Assembly: GCA_032209605.1 (NCBI GenBank)
Contig: JASFXZ010000010.1
Span: forward strand, 12,979,385-13,043,384
Direction: 5' to 3'
Source of the DNA: Mactromeris polynyma
Taxonomy: Eukaryota > Mollusca > Bivalvia > Venerida > Mactridae
Length of the DNA stretch: 64,000 nt
In this document: positions 10,749-22,036 of the stretch, piece after piece
Layout: each line of letters opens with the position of its first letter
Position numbering within the stretch: position 1 is the first letter of the stretch
Notes under the pieces: generated by a model
Told to the model about the DNA's origin: nothing
The model's database searches: none
What the model saw: only the letters and a program-made list of their open reading frames with translations
Translations under genes and position numbers: made by a program

Positions 10749-11796
10749 TCAGTTCAAATTGATAGTCAGAAAATGTTCTTTCCGCGTGTCCAAGAGGTCT
10801 GAATAATTCACAAATTTCGCATATCCTAGCATATCGTAAACTTCATCACAATATTTATTTACAGTGTCCATGTTAACCTTCGAAAGATGCTCTCTCCATG
10901 ACTTGGGTTTTGTCTGGATCTTCCGTAGAGGTCTCGTTGGAATTCGTCTACGAGTGAGGTTGGTTATATGTTGTGTCTGATTATTTGAGCTAGAAATTAC
11001 ACTTTTGAGATTCCGAGTTTTAAATTTCGTGGAATTTTGATCACTCAACCCAGTAATTGTTCTTTTTGTGTCAGGGCTGCTGATCTTGGTTGGTCGGCTT
11101 TTCTTTGTGATGTAGTTTTTGTCAGCTGCTTTAAGAGGTACACCAAGAAAGTCAAATATGCCTTGAGTTACTGGCATTGCTTCTTTAACTAAATCCTCGT
11201 AACGTATTGTATGTATTCTGTTTGGATGTAGTTCCTTTAGTTTCTTAGCTAGTTTTAAGTCGGCCGCCATTTGGTTACACATATTTTGAGTTCGTCCTGG
11301 AAAGACATTCGGTCTATTAGCACCACTGTCTCCTTTCCTGACTTGTGAATCGAGCATGGCTCTAGGATCACGAACGAGATGGATTATTTTAACGTCAGTT
11401 AAATCTTTCAGCAAAAGTTCCGCCATTGCCATTGTCATACGTATAAATTTCTCGGCGATTAGCGATGCGTTCTGACAACGCTGCGTCAGAATAGGCAAAC
11501 ACTTTCTCAAAATAGTTTTTGTCCTGTTTGTAGAAAGCAACATTTTATTTTGTACATAATGCACAGCGTCTTTAGCTCTTAAGTGTAAGCTAGAACCAAA
11601 CGCTTTCTCCTGACATCTGAAGAAATCTTTCACGTGTTTGTTCTCTGCGCTGTTGAGAGAATAATAGTGGTTGGCAAGCGTAGCGATATCAAGTTTATCA
11701 TTGTTGCAGGTGACCATGTTCCTGATCGCTTCCGCGCCAATACGAGTATCTACGTTGTGGTGAATAGTTTCCTTATCGGCATGAGGCGTCAACTTT
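10749..11796 (-). CDS. Carbohydrate sulfotransferase, last coding exon
   Basis: This exon encodes about 348 residues of a Golgi-type carbohydrate sulfotransferase, which moves sulfate from PAPS to a sugar hydroxyl. It starts after a canonical acceptor (TGTTTGTATTTCAG, AG at 11798-11797), one base short of a codon boundary, and ends at a TGA at 10751-10749. The 3'-phosphate-binding motif is clear: VKIIHLVRDPRAMLDSQV with the usual R and S. Further on are RYEDLV and a C-terminal SWREHLS...YCDEVYDMLGY segment, as in the CHST1/CHST3-like family. A Ser/Thr/Arg-rich insert of about 60 residues precedes that C-terminal part. The 5'-PAPS loop is in the upstream exon at 14619-14804. The acceptor sugar cannot be told from sequence. 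Confidence 0.9.
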
Positions 11797-11885
11797 CTGA
11801 AATACAAACATAAGACACTGCATTAACTGTATGTCAATAATAAGATGATTGAACAAATCAAGCATGAAATGGAACATGCAAAATA

Positions 11886-12056
11886 CAGGAAACTCTCGTT
11901 TAAAGACCACCTCAATAATAAGACCACCTCAAAATAAACAAAACTATTTCCAACACCATTTTCTTCCCTTTATTCAACATCAATATCAAGACCACCTTAA
12001 TAAGAAGATCGGTTTTCAAGGGTCCTAAAGGTGGCCGTATTATTGGGGGTTAACTG
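11886..12056 (+). mobile_element. MITE family 2, diverged copy
   Basis: Starts CAGGAAACTCTCG and ends GGGGGTTAACTG, with internal AAGACCACCTCAATAA repeats. It is a weakened version of the CAGTAAAACCTC family seen in the A and B units. TA is present on the left; the right side reads CA. It lies in the last intron of the sulfotransferase. Confidence 0.6.
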
Positions 12057-12401
12057 CACACAGAATACAGCTACTCTAGCAGCACAAGGAGATATGAAAA
12101 TATGTAAACAATATTACAAAATCAAAACGGAGAACAAGACACAAACATGGTTGAAGAAAGAAGTACCTCCTTGGAACTTGCAGAAGCAAAGTATACTTGA
12201 CGCCATTAAAACTATTTGAACTAGGCGTCATTTTGTAGTACCATCTGTCAAAAGTGTTTTACAGTTATCTACGTGTTAGCCCTTGTACAAAACTTTATCA
12301 AACTCTAGACCAATTGTTTTTCCCCATTATTTATTAATATTATGAAATTATGTTTTAGAAATAAAGAATAGTTTTGCCTTTGTTATGTCACTTTATCTAT
12401 A

Positions 12402-12590
12402 CAGTCAAACCTGTGTTAAAGACCACCTGCGAACAAAGACCACTATTGCAAAACCTGTCTGCAAAGACCACCAATTTTATCTCCCATCAGACCATTTTCA
12501 ATGATATTTAATCTCTTAATAGAGACCACCTGTAAACAAATACCACATTTTGCTGTTCCCATGGGTGGTCTTTACAGACAGGTTTGACTG
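12402..12590 (+). mobile_element. MITE family 1, copy 3
   Basis: Starts CAGTCAAACCTGTG, ends AGGTTTGACTG, with TA on both sides. Same orientation as copy 1. It lies in the last intron of the sulfotransferase gene. Confidence 0.85.
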
Positions 12591-13962
12591 TATGCACAAT
12601 TTTGGTTGCGTTTTTAATGGCGTTTAGTATATGTATTCGGATTGGACGTTGTCTTTGACAGCAGTTAAGCTATTTAAGCCGGAAATAATTTTCTAATGAG
12701 TGTTTTAGTGTTACTTTAGAAACAATGCATGTCACTCACAACTTTAGCCAAACACTCAGTTATGGGAATAGTATTTATTCAAATCACCACTTACAACACG
12801 CGTCATATGCTAGACTGCTAATTGGACGCTTTCCGCTTAAAAACTATAAATGGACAGTCACTTTAAAACGATTTAGTCCAAATAGTCAAGTATTTAATAG
12901 GTTTATGGCAATATATGCAAAATAACCATATTTGCTTTTTACTTTTCAGCAATATTTTTGAAACTACATATTATAGCAAGGTGAAATGTACACTGTTTGT
13001 ATCGTTATACAGTCATTCATCTATAACTGCAACAAATTTGTAAAATTACTGAAAAATAATTAAGTTATTTGAACATGTAGTTCGGTCAATCAGGCTAATT
13101 ACACAATGCATAATATTGCAAAAGAAACACATTGATTCAAAGATAATGAACACATCTAACTTATGCTATCAACTTGATATAAGATAAAAATAAAAAAAAT
13201 TTTTTTAAAACAAATACCAGAAACAAGGGGTGTGTGTGCTTGTATAATCTGATTTTTATCATTTTATTTATTTAGCATAAATTGATAGCATGATCTAGTA
13301 TACGTTTTCTCGATTCCAAAAATACTTTTGATTTAAACAAAATCTTTACGAAATGTTGTGTGCGTTTACCGGAATGTAAAACATCATTGAAAGTTATTCT
13401 ACATGTACAAATTTACTATACAGTGTATACAGTTAATCCCAATCAGTGTGTTTTGATAAACTTGTCATTACATATGTCAATGGTATCGCCTTAAGACGTT
13501 TGTAAGTTTTACGAAAAGTTTAAATAAATATTGCCCACGAGTTTAAATTACAGCAACTAACAATGTCTATTCAAAACATCGTGACTACCTTAGTGTTCAT
13601 AATTAATCCAGGTGTTTGTACATGTTATGCAAAAACGCTATCTCGGCGGTTGAAAGCGAAGAAGGTCTATCTGCTATACATGTATATGCAGATACACTAG
13701 TGTCGTTACCATCCCTTGATATAATGGTTTAACTGTGACAGATAAACCTACTTGTTTTGTATGAATGAAAGTATTACCTTTCTTATTGACGTATACTTAT
13801 CTGACACGTAAATCTACCCTAAATCCACTCCCTTAAACTCTCAGTGTTCTATTCAAAGCCTATGTAATGGTGTAGCACGTTTATTTCTAAATATAATCAG
13901 GTCACAGATATACGGTGTTCCGTTAGGGCCATTGCGCTATTGCATTTTTAAATACACACTAG
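12591..13962. other. Intron sequence, nothing recognised
   Basis: AT-rich sequence inside the sulfotransferase intron (11797-14618). One 66-codon frame at 12725-12925 has no recognisable motif and is probably chance. Confidence 0.4.
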
Positions 13963-14231
13963 TTTGTTTGTTTCATCGGGTTTAACGCCGTTTCTCAACG
14001 ATATTTCAGTTATATACGGCGGCCGGTTCACCTAACCAGTTTTTCCTGGACTGAATTCTTACCAGTACTAACTTACCCTTCCACAAGGAGCCGGCAACTT
14101 CTCCACATGTGGAGGAAAATCGACATTTTTGTCAAATTTTCATGGAAGGGTATGACCTGCCGCGACCGGGAATCGAACCCAGATCGCCGGGTTAAAGTCC
14201 AGCGCACTAACAACTGGACCACGGCCGCGGC
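13963..14231 (-). mobile_element. SINE family 1, full-length with 15-bp target duplication
   Basis: Complete head and body on the minus strand, ending CCCGATGAAACAAACAAAC. The 15-bp duplication TTAAATACACACTAG lies at 13948-13962 and 14232-14246. The head has a one-base loss in the anticodon region (GGACTTTAACCC where other copies read GGACTTGTAACCC). The insertion is in the sulfotransferase intron. Confidence 0.9.
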
Positions 14232-14389
14232 TTAAATACACACTAGGACATGATTGAACAATGACGTCCGATATGCTTTCATCTGCAAACAACAGTACTT
14301 GAACAGTGGGACCGGTTCAGCCCAAGTGAGGTCATTTATACAATCCTTGCGCCCCTATTTCCTTGGGTATTTACCCTTGTACTTCCTCA

Positions 14390-14470
14390 AATACCTGATG
14401 TTTTATGGACTGTTGTTTTCCCGGAGGTCTGTGTGGGGAGGCATTGTCTTATGGATGTGGCGTTTCCTAT
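14390..14470 (+). repeat. Repeat fragment shared with the A units
   Basis: The words TTATGGACTGTTGTTTTCCC, GGAGGTCTGTGTGGGGAGGC and TTGTCTTATGGATGTGGCGT match, with differences, the minus strand at 19627-19710 and 25467-25550. It is probably part of a dispersed element of unknown type. No protein motif was recognised. Confidence 0.55.
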
Positions 14471-14618
14471 AGCAACTTACTCTCTCTAATGTTAGTTGTA
14501 AATTTTAAGGCGAAAAATTGGATTACATTAAGGACTGTTTTTATTCAAGAGTGGTTGTTCAATCGAGGGTCGCTCTGTAGAAGTTGAATTGTATTATATA
14601 ATAGTTTTTCACACAAAC

Positions 14619-14804
14619 CTTTGCGTGCCGTTGAGAAAATAAATGACTTTGCCAGCATGTGTTGAATACATCAAACTTCGTAGATTTTCGAACTCGTAGA
14701 ATGCATCTTCATGTTCCTGTAAGATACTTCCCAGAAACGTTGATCCAGTATGCATATACGCCAGCACCACTACCATTGTACGCTTACTTTCCTCCCGGAC
14801 CGGT
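14619..14804 (-). CDS. Carbohydrate sulfotransferase, exon with the PAPS loop
   Basis: The exon of 186 bases reads through 61 full codons. It starts after TTACATTACAG (acceptor at 14806-14805) with one base completing a codon and ends with two bases (AG) before the donor GTTTGT at 14618. Both phases match its neighbours, giving the junction NGTQ-R-KLTPH with the last exon. The peptide has the 5'-phosphosulfate-binding loop in YMHTGSTFLGSIL (residues 16-28 of the exon), preceded by a beta strand (TMVVVLA) and followed by FYEFENL, the expected order for the CHST family. The Arg of the common RTGSS loop is replaced by His (HTGST). The exon is short and not in the reader's usual open-frame size range, so it was found by motif and splice sites. 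Confidence 0.88.
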
Positions 14805-14985
14805 CTGTAATGTAAGAAATAATCAAATGCTAAATTAAAGCATCATCGAATTGCATGAAACGTTTATTCTAGTATGTGATGGCACGATTGCTCGAACCAC
14901 CTCGTAATTAAGAACACAACTTTCAAGTCCGTTTTCACTATTTTGCTCTATATTCGACCTCAATAAGAAGACCAACTTCATATAA

Positions 14986-15289
14986 ATAAAGTCATGTTTG
15001 AGAAACACGAAAAATCGGTCAATGGCGCTACCGGGAATCGAACCCAGGTCTACGGATTGCCGGTCCGTTATGCTAACTACTACACCACAGCGACCTGACG
15101 TCAATTTCGTGTAAATTTATCATATATAAATTTATGATTAATGTAAACTACACTTTGGACGAAGTACGGGGCGAATTTTTACATCCGCCACACAGCACTT
15201 AACACCAGCTGTAGTAAATAGTGATATAAAGTCATGTTTGAGAAACACGAAAAATCGGTCAATGGCGCTACCGGGAATCGAATCCAGGT
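14986..15289. repeat. 64-bp direct repeat, offset 240 bp
   Basis: The stretch 14986-15049 (ATAAAGTCATGTTTGAGAAA to CCAGGT) recurs at 15226-15289 with one clear substitution (AACCC to AATCC). The repeat includes the 3' part of the tRNA-like sequence. Confidence 0.85.
15024..15094 (-). repeat. tRNA-Ala(GGC)-like sequence, probably a SINE head
   Basis: The 71 bases fold as a cloverleaf: acceptor with one mismatch, perfect five-pair anticodon stem ACGGA/TCCGT, and T-arm CTGGG-TTCGATT-CCCGG. The loop is CCGGCAA, so the anticodon would be GGC, but base 33 is C where nearly all tRNAs have T. That and the nearby partial copy favour a SINE head or pseudogene over a working tRNA gene. Confidence 0.6.
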
Positions 15290-15340
15290 AGACCAGTTTT
15301 CAAGGGTCCCACTATTGAGGTTTCATTGCACATAGAAGCG

Positions 15341-16560
15341 AGCATGGTGTATAGACAGGGTTCATGGTGTATAGACAGGGAGCATGGTGTATAGACAGGG
15401 AGCATGGTGTATAGACAGGGAGCATGGTGTATAGACAGGGAGCATGGTGTATAGACAGGGAGCATGGTGTATAGACAGGGAGCATGGTGTATAGACAGGG
15501 AGCATGGTGTATAGACAGGGAGCATGGTGTATAGACAGAGAGCATGGTGTATAGACAGGGAGCATGGTGTATAGACAGGGAGCATGGTGTATAGACAGGG
15601 AGCATGGTGTACAGACAGGGAGCATGGTATATAGACAGGGGGCATGGTGTACAGACAGGGAGCATTGTGTATAGACAGGGAGCATGGTGTATAGACAGGG
15701 AGCATGGTGTATAGACAGGAAGTATTGTGTATAGACAGGGAGCATGGTGTATAGACAGGGAGCATGGTGTATAGACAGGGAGCATGGTGTATAGACAGGG
15801 AGCATGGTGTATAGACAGGGAGCATGGTGTATAGACAGGGAGCATGGTGTATAGACAGGGAGCATGGTGTATAGACAGGGAGCATGGTGTATAGACAGGA
15901 AGCATTGTGTATAGACAGGGAGCATGGTGTATAGACAGGGAGCATGGTGTATAGACAGGGAGCATGGTGTATAGACAGGGAGCATGGTGTATAGACAGGG
16001 AGCATGGTGTATAGACAGGGAGCTTGGTGTATAGACAGGGAGCTTGGTGTATAGACAGGGAGCATGGTGTATAGACAGGGAGCATGGTGTATAGACAGGG
16101 AGCATGGTGTATAGACAGGGAGCTTGGTGTATAGACAGGGAGCATGGTGTATAGACAGGGAGCATGGTGTATAGACAGGGAGCATGGTGTATAGACAGGG
16201 AGCATGGTGTATAGACAGGGAGCTTGGTGTATAGACAGGGAGCATGGTGTATAGACAGGGATCATGGTGTATTGACAGGGAGCATGGTGTATAGACAGGG
16301 AGCTTGGTGTATAGACAGGGAGCATGGTGTATAGACAGGGAGCATGGTGTATAGACAGGGATCATGGTGTATTGACAGGGAGCATGGTGTATAGACAGGG
16401 AGCTTGGTGTATAGACAGGGAGCATGGTGTATAGACAGGGAGCATGGTGTATAGACAGGGAGCATGGTGTATAGACAGGGATCATGGTGTATAGACAGGG
16501 AGCATGGTGTATAGACAGGGAGCTTGGTGTATAGACAGGGAGCATAGTGTATAGATAGGC
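15341..16560 (+). repeat. Minisatellite, 20-bp unit, 61 copies
   Basis: The unit is AGCATGGTGTATAGACAGGG. Sixty-one copies fill 1220 bp exactly, with no insertion or deletion. Variants are single substitutions (AGCTTGG, ATCATGG, ATTGACAGGG, ACAGACAGGG). A 100-bp block at 16261-16360 is repeated identically at 16361-16460, an early higher-order pattern. Because 20 is not a multiple of 3 and no frame of the unit has a stop on the minus strand, all three frames read long repetitive peptides; these are shadows. The array lies inside a sulfotransferase intron. Confidence 0.97.
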
Positions 16561-17020
16561 AAAGTGCTTACTAGGTGAGTTATGTTTCTATTACCGGTCG
16601 GGTGATTGGACAATATTGTTGAATGCTATGATATGATAAATATCACTTTTTACTTACTTAATCATCTTACTGGCTGATTCATGTGGAGTCTGCACATTAC
16701 TATTAGTTCTCAGTACAACGTCTCTCGAAAACGGAGCTGAAATTATAGAAATATTCTCTCAATAATTAAATGTACGGTACTGTACGTGTGTGTTGGGTTT
16801 AAAGTCATACCAACATTTCCGGTCATACGGAATCGGTGCGTACTTGAAGCGGATATAGTGCTGCCACTCTGTCATTCGGAAATCCTCGGCAAACTACGTC
16901 AAGGTGTTATCCGAGTAACGAAGTGGTACGGAAATACCCGAGAGCTGTCGAGAATGACACTTTGTGATATCACGCCATAGACACGTGACATAATTCCAAA
17001 CGCAGTCATATTAACCTTAC
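16561..17020. other. Intron between satellite and upstream exon
   Basis: Nothing was recognised except a less AT-rich stretch at 16790-16980. That stretch has an open plus-strand frame of 64 codons with no motif. It is not assigned. Confidence 0.35.
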
Positions 17021-17277
17021 AGCCGGTCAGTAAGTCCTAATACTACCCTAGCGCAGGGATTTGAATCTGGCTGTTCTCGGAACGAGTCAAATTTCTGCGC
17101 GGAGTTAGAATCTATATCTGTTATCACAATTTGTTCACAGTCCTTTTGTTTTGCGAGAATATTACAATTCAGGTGTTGCCCACAGAGTGGTGTTACTCGG
17201 TTGTAGATCGGTTTTGGCGCTTTGGCCTTACCTTTTTTTTTACTACCCGTCAACCTTGGTTCACGAATCCTAGCTAC
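17021..17277 (-). CDS. Carbohydrate sulfotransferase, probable upstream (stem) exon
   Basis: The minus strand is open from an acceptor-like site (CTTTTTTTCGAATAG, AG at 17279-17278) to a donor GTAAGG at 17020. It ends with two bases (CT), which matches the phase of the 14804 exon and gives the junction TDR-L-PVREESKR. The peptide has a Lys-rich start (GSKKKGKAKAPKP), then about 55 polar residues with four cysteines, as expected for a luminal stem before the catalytic domain. It has no start ATG and no membrane anchor, so at least one more 5' exon is needed. An alternative acceptor lies 8 bases inside, which makes the exact start uncertain. Confidence 0.6.
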
Positions 17278-18705
17278 CTATTCGAAAAAAAGTCGTTTCG
17301 AAAAAACAACACCATATAATAGACAATGCATCATTTCAAATGTTTTAATGAAGTAAATAATATAAAATTATAACAAAACAACTTGTTTCTTTATAAAACT
17401 TTGTACGACTACTATAAAACTGACTAGTCTTCACTCACTATGTATTAAACATACATGTTAAACAAAAAAAATACCAAAAACATACGTAAATACGACAAAT
17501 CCGTAACTTCCATTGACGAGTTTTTAAACTTACGAAAATGTTTTATTCTTTTAGCTCAAAGAGTACGCTCGCATACAGCGCTTTGATTCAACTACCGTTA
17601 CAGTTGAAGGTATCGGAATAAGCGCCCGATGCTAAAGGAGAGTACTCAAAAACTGAGAGCCTATGCACAAGCGGGCGCTTAACTGAACTATAAAACGGCA
17701 TGGCCTTATTTCGAACTGCTTTAAGTAGTCAGTAATGAATTATGTCTTGTTTGCATTCGGAATTGTTCAACCAATTATCAGTCTGTGTATTATTTGTACC
17801 ATGTGATATGTATAAATTAATTTGACCTGTTTGTATTTGTTTTTGCTATCAATGCCATTGTTTTTTGTTTTTGTTCACCAAAAAAAGTCGATACCCTATT
17901 TATCCTAAGACTATACAGTTTCACATCATTTAAAGTGGACGTTAAATAGATACATGTCTCTGTTGAAGAAGTCGATGTTTACTTTCAATACTCGGAGAGC
18001 AAAAGTCATTCGATTTCCAATACAAACAGCTGGTATCAAGACTAACAAAGAGATAGATTTGTGTTTAACTATACATATTGACCAGTATAGTTGTATGTTC
18101 ACCAGTGTTATAGTAAACCAACCTTACGGTCAGTTACGGCGCAGAGAAGCCGTTCACTTTTCGCGTCGTTAACACGTGTGTATTTAGCATAAAATTGTAC
18201 AATCTAGTAATTATAAGTATTGATCTTTTCCGGTGAATGACAGTTACAGGCTAGAATAGCATTTATAAATCTAGTGTGATAACATGTAGTACAATAACAT
18301 TGAAGATATCTGTTTGTATCAATAATAGACTTGATAGAGATACTAACTTTAAAAACAATTGGAATTTAAGTTACGTACATGTACACTGTAACATAAGTAT
18401 ACATTTTGCAGTTCTCTACGTATTCTCAAGATTGGTAAAATAACATTAATTTTGAAATATTCATTAGAAATGTGATTTTGACAGATCAGTATAATTTTCC
18501 TTTATCTTTCTACTGCAAAATATATGTACCGCGGTATCAGTTTTCTTTACAGAACATTTCTTTTATTTTTCAAACACAGATTGTAAAACATTATATTTTG
18601 CAATAACACATGAACATATAATATTGATAATTGTATGTACAATGACGGGCATTTGTGAACACAAGGATTATAAATTCGATGAATATGTAGTAAATAAGAG
18701 AGATA
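17278..18705. other. Region upstream of the stem exon, first exon not found
   Basis: The missing anchor exon and promoter of the sulfotransferase should lie here or further right. I saw no minus-strand hydrophobic exon with good splice sites. An inverted repeat, AAGCGCCCG/CGGGCGCTT, lies at 17620-17628 and 17672-17680 within a less AT-rich patch (17570-17700). Its role is unknown. Confidence 0.4.
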
Positions 18706-18985
18706 CAGCCGGACTTCGTTAATTCGACAATCTTCTGTCCGAATACTTGGTATGATTCGAATGAACGAAGTATTACTGTCATTTTAACAATAAGTCAAAC
18801 AAAATCAATAGTCGAACCTAGTTTATTCGACAATCTACTATCCGAATACTTGGTATCATCCGAAATGAAGATTAGGCACCGCTGTTTTTCATTGGCACGG
18901 CGAATTGAAATGAGCTATTCAAAACCATGTGTTATTCGAAATCAAATTTCGGACCCAATGAATTCGAATGAACGAAGTCTGACTG
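18706..18985 (+). mobile_element. Tc1-type MITE containing a shrunken copy of itself
   Basis: Ends are CAGCCGGACTTCGTT and AACGAAGTCTGACTG, inverted to each other and flanked by TA. A 74-bp mini-copy occupies 18706-18779. It is followed by a flank (ATTTTAACAATAAGTC) that recurs after the outer right end at 18988. No coding sequence. Confidence 0.7.
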
Positions 18986-19599
18986 TAATTTTAACAATAA
19001 GTCAAACAACAACACAAGTATGTTGACCATGAACTTGTTACATCATTCACGGCATAATTTTCATTGCGTACATTATAAGGTAAAGTCTAATATTTTGGAC
19101 CTGTCACAAGTCACATGGTTGACCTTTCTCTGAATTGCGTACTAATATACCTATTTGATCATTTATGCACTTATTAATTTATTAAAGTCTCGTCTTTGTA
19201 CAAGCATAAATATACATAGAGGGTAGACAATAAAGAAACATTACACAAAGCCATTCAAATAAGAATTATAGGAGACTATAAAAGCATATACATCATACTT
19301 AAAAAAAATAAAAAAATGTAAACGATATACAACATGTATTATAAGACTACCGTGTAGCCAAACTGTTAACATAAATATTTAATTTAGACCATACATATAA
19401 ATAGCTTGACTTAAAAGCAAACATTCACATAATCACATAAAAAACATAAGAATGAATATCTATCAGTTTTAAAAAAAATGTTTTGTAATGTTATAAAATG
19501 TAATAATAAATTATCTATACAAAATGCTTTCCCGTAATTGTAAAATCATATATCAGGTTTTTCAGAAAATTTAACAATATCATCGTATGAAAGAATAAA

Positions 19600-20046
19600 C
19601 AGTAAAACCTCACATAAAACAGAGAGAATATGTAACCTCAGGGAACGCCACATACACAAGACAATACCTCCCCACGCAGACCTCCGGAAAAACAACAATC
19701 CACTAAACATAAGGCACTTAAGGAGACCAAACGGTACACATATTAAGGAACAGAGGCAGAAGGAATGGCCCGACAGACCATAAAGAATAACTAGGAGAAT
19801 CAAAGTGGACAGTAAAGGGAGGGGGAGGGGGGGATTAATGGATGGAAAAGATCAAGGACAAATCAAGACAACTGGCCGCAATAGGCCAAAAATGGGCAGG
19901 AAACACTCTGAACACTGTATAAAGTGACATAATTGCACAGGGGAAAGACCACATCAATAACAAGACCACCTCAATAACAAGACCACAATTTCCAAGTCCA
20001 TGTGTTCAAGAATCACAAAGGTGGTCTTATTATTGAGGTTTTACTG
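19600..20046 (+). mobile_element. MITE family 2 in A1, enlarged by an insert
   Basis: Starts CAGTAAAACCTCACAT and ends ATTGAGGTTTTACTG. Relative to the 264-bp version in B1, it carries about 330 bp of foreign sequence (19617-19944) that includes the repeat fragment also found at 14390. Short AAGACCACCTCAATAAC repeats follow the insert. Confidence 0.75.
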
Positions 20047-21849
20047 TATATAAGTTTCTCAACATCTGTGAAATTTGTAAAAGTTATGTTATTTTCAGAG
20101 CATTCACCGTCGACAGGTCGAAAAATTCGAACTATGGGTATAACAAAAGTAATCATTTAATTACGGAAAATTTACCAGAAATCATCACGGAAACATTATA
20201 CGCAACTGGCTGGTATATATGCAATGTTTACACACACATCGTTGATTCGTATATTCACGTAGCTTTTAAATGCGTAAATAATGTCTAACATTTTCTTACT
20301 GCTATCGTTGCACATTTTACATATTCTGATAATAAGCTGCTAATTAGTTCACTCTCGATCTGGTCGATGCTGATAATTGTGTTTCTAATATTTGTCTAGG
20401 ATGCGTATTTGCGCCTTTTTGTGCTTCAGTATCGTATTGTGTTATCAGGCCCGGATCCAGAAATTCCCGACTGGGGGGCCAAACATTTTGAAAAAATGCT
20501 CCGCACTTGAGAAGCGCCACCAAGTGTGGGTAGGTACGGGAGGGGATTACCCCCCTCCTTTAAGGGGGGTCCGGGGGATCTTCCCCGTAAAAAGTTTACA
20601 ATATATACATTGTATAAGAAATTATGGTTTCTGGTGCATTCTGGGAGTCATTCATGAGAATTGCACTTGTATTATCTTGTCAAAAAATACAGAACGACCA
20701 AATCATACAAGTGCCAACATTTTAACTGATTTCCAGGGGACAGCCCCTCATGTACCTACTCCCAGTCAGCCTTCAGTAAAAACCCTTGTCACAAGTGATT
20801 AAGAAGCCATTTCGTCATAAACTAGTGTAATAGTGTAGATATTAAAACGTTCATGTATGATGGGTGTTGTACTTCGATGATTGATTATACATGTATATGT
20901 ATGACTTATGAAGTTATTTATTTTATTGAGCATTGTGATATCGCCGATGATTGTTGTTTGAACGTTTCCAGACACAGGCCCATTTTATGTTGCTTACAAT
21001 TATTTTGTAATATGACCCCTTTTGTTGTAAACACTGTACTTAGTGCAAATCGTTGTAGTTGGAAAAGGGTCCATACAGAGCACGTTAGTACGTATGTCAC
21101 TTGCTAACAGGAAAGTACTGAGTATTATATAAATATACTGTCGAGAAAAAGAAACGTCTCATTCTAACTCATTGTACACAATTTTGTTAACTGTGATTCA
21201 AAATTAGAAAAGAACAATTCCATTCGCAAATTTGATCCTTTAAGAGAATTGTTGATTAATTAAACTGCATTTCATGGTCACATTATGCTTCAAATCTTGA
21301 ATTGGACGATAGTTTGCAGGTGAGCCTATTGGTGAACCTTCATTTTTATACATTGGTGTAATGCTGCCAATCGACCATGATTGGGGTTTTATACCATACC
21401 CGAGAATATAATTAAAAAGTTTCAGATAACGGAGTCATAGTATTTTGTACATTTAAGGTATTCATTTAAAATTGTACCCCTGATCAGAGTGTGCTTTCCC
21501 ATTATTTGAACAAGAAATGGCTAATAAAATTTATTGTATACTATTCTGTTTATTCAAAGAATCGGTTGTGTGTATAGAAGGAATTCTGTTTTCATTATTT
21601 AATAGCGTTTCTTCATGATATTATTAACATAATTGTGAAACTCGGAGCTTCTCGGGGCGATGTTATTCGTTTTTCTATTCAAACTACATGTATTTAAATA
21701 ATGCCAATAATCCTTTCGCTTTTGAGTTCATGGACCGTAGCTTATTTTCCGTTTCTAGTCTGTGTTTAATTGTTGGTTTATAAAAACGGCTAGCTTTTTT
21801 TACTTAAATAATTGAAATTTATAACAGCAAGAGTAATGTTTACTAAAAC

Positions 21850-21900
21850 CACGGACATATATACCACGCCTGTCACGAATCCATGGTATATAGGTCCGTG
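21850..21900. repeat. 17-bp hairpin inside the A1 transposon
   Basis: CACGGACATATATACCA is followed after 17 bases by its near-exact inverse TGGTATATAGGTCCGTG (one mismatch). The same hairpin occurs at 27657-27707. Confidence 0.7.
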
Positions 21901-22036
21901 CTCAAACTAAAAGGAAAGCTAAATCTATATATAATAATATAGAAAATAATATACTTTATAATGTAAACAAATGGTCACAACGATTGTTTTGGAAACATAT
22001 TTAAAAAATCAATAAAAATGTAAATTCTGAGTGTAT

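Larger units (their letters stand above)
14878..15330 (+). mobile_element. MITE family 2 copy split by a tRNA-like insert
   Basis: The left half (ending CAATAAGAAGACCA at 14973) and right half (GACCAGTTTTCAAGGGTC at 15291 to GAGGTTTCATTGC) line up with the intact family 2 copies at 37539 and 46863. About 317 bp separates them, containing the tRNA-like sequence at 15024-15094 and a 64-bp direct repeat. The left terminus is decayed, so that boundary is approximate. Confidence 0.55.

Noticed and set aside
12725..12925. 66-codon frame as an upstream sulfotransferase exon
   Set aside because: It is on the opposite strand from the gene and has no family motif.
15268..16545. Minus-strand open frames of up to 425 codons with a repeated Leu/Pro/Tyr/His peptide
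   Set aside because: They are the 20-bp minisatellite read in three frames. A 20-bp unit without stops opens every frame, and there is no start context, codon bias or domain.
17954..18172. 72-codon plus-strand frame
   Set aside because: No motif, no splice or promoter support, and a length expected by chance.
19546..19803. 85-codon hydrophobic frame in A1 and A2
   Set aside because: It runs through a repeat fragment and the end of MITE family 2. The related copy at 14390 is on the other strand relative to the frame and does not keep it open.
20392..20802. 136-codon frame starting MSRMRICAFLCFS
   Set aside because: It crosses the left end of the 2-kb transposon at 20446 and is not shared by the B units, which lack the insert.
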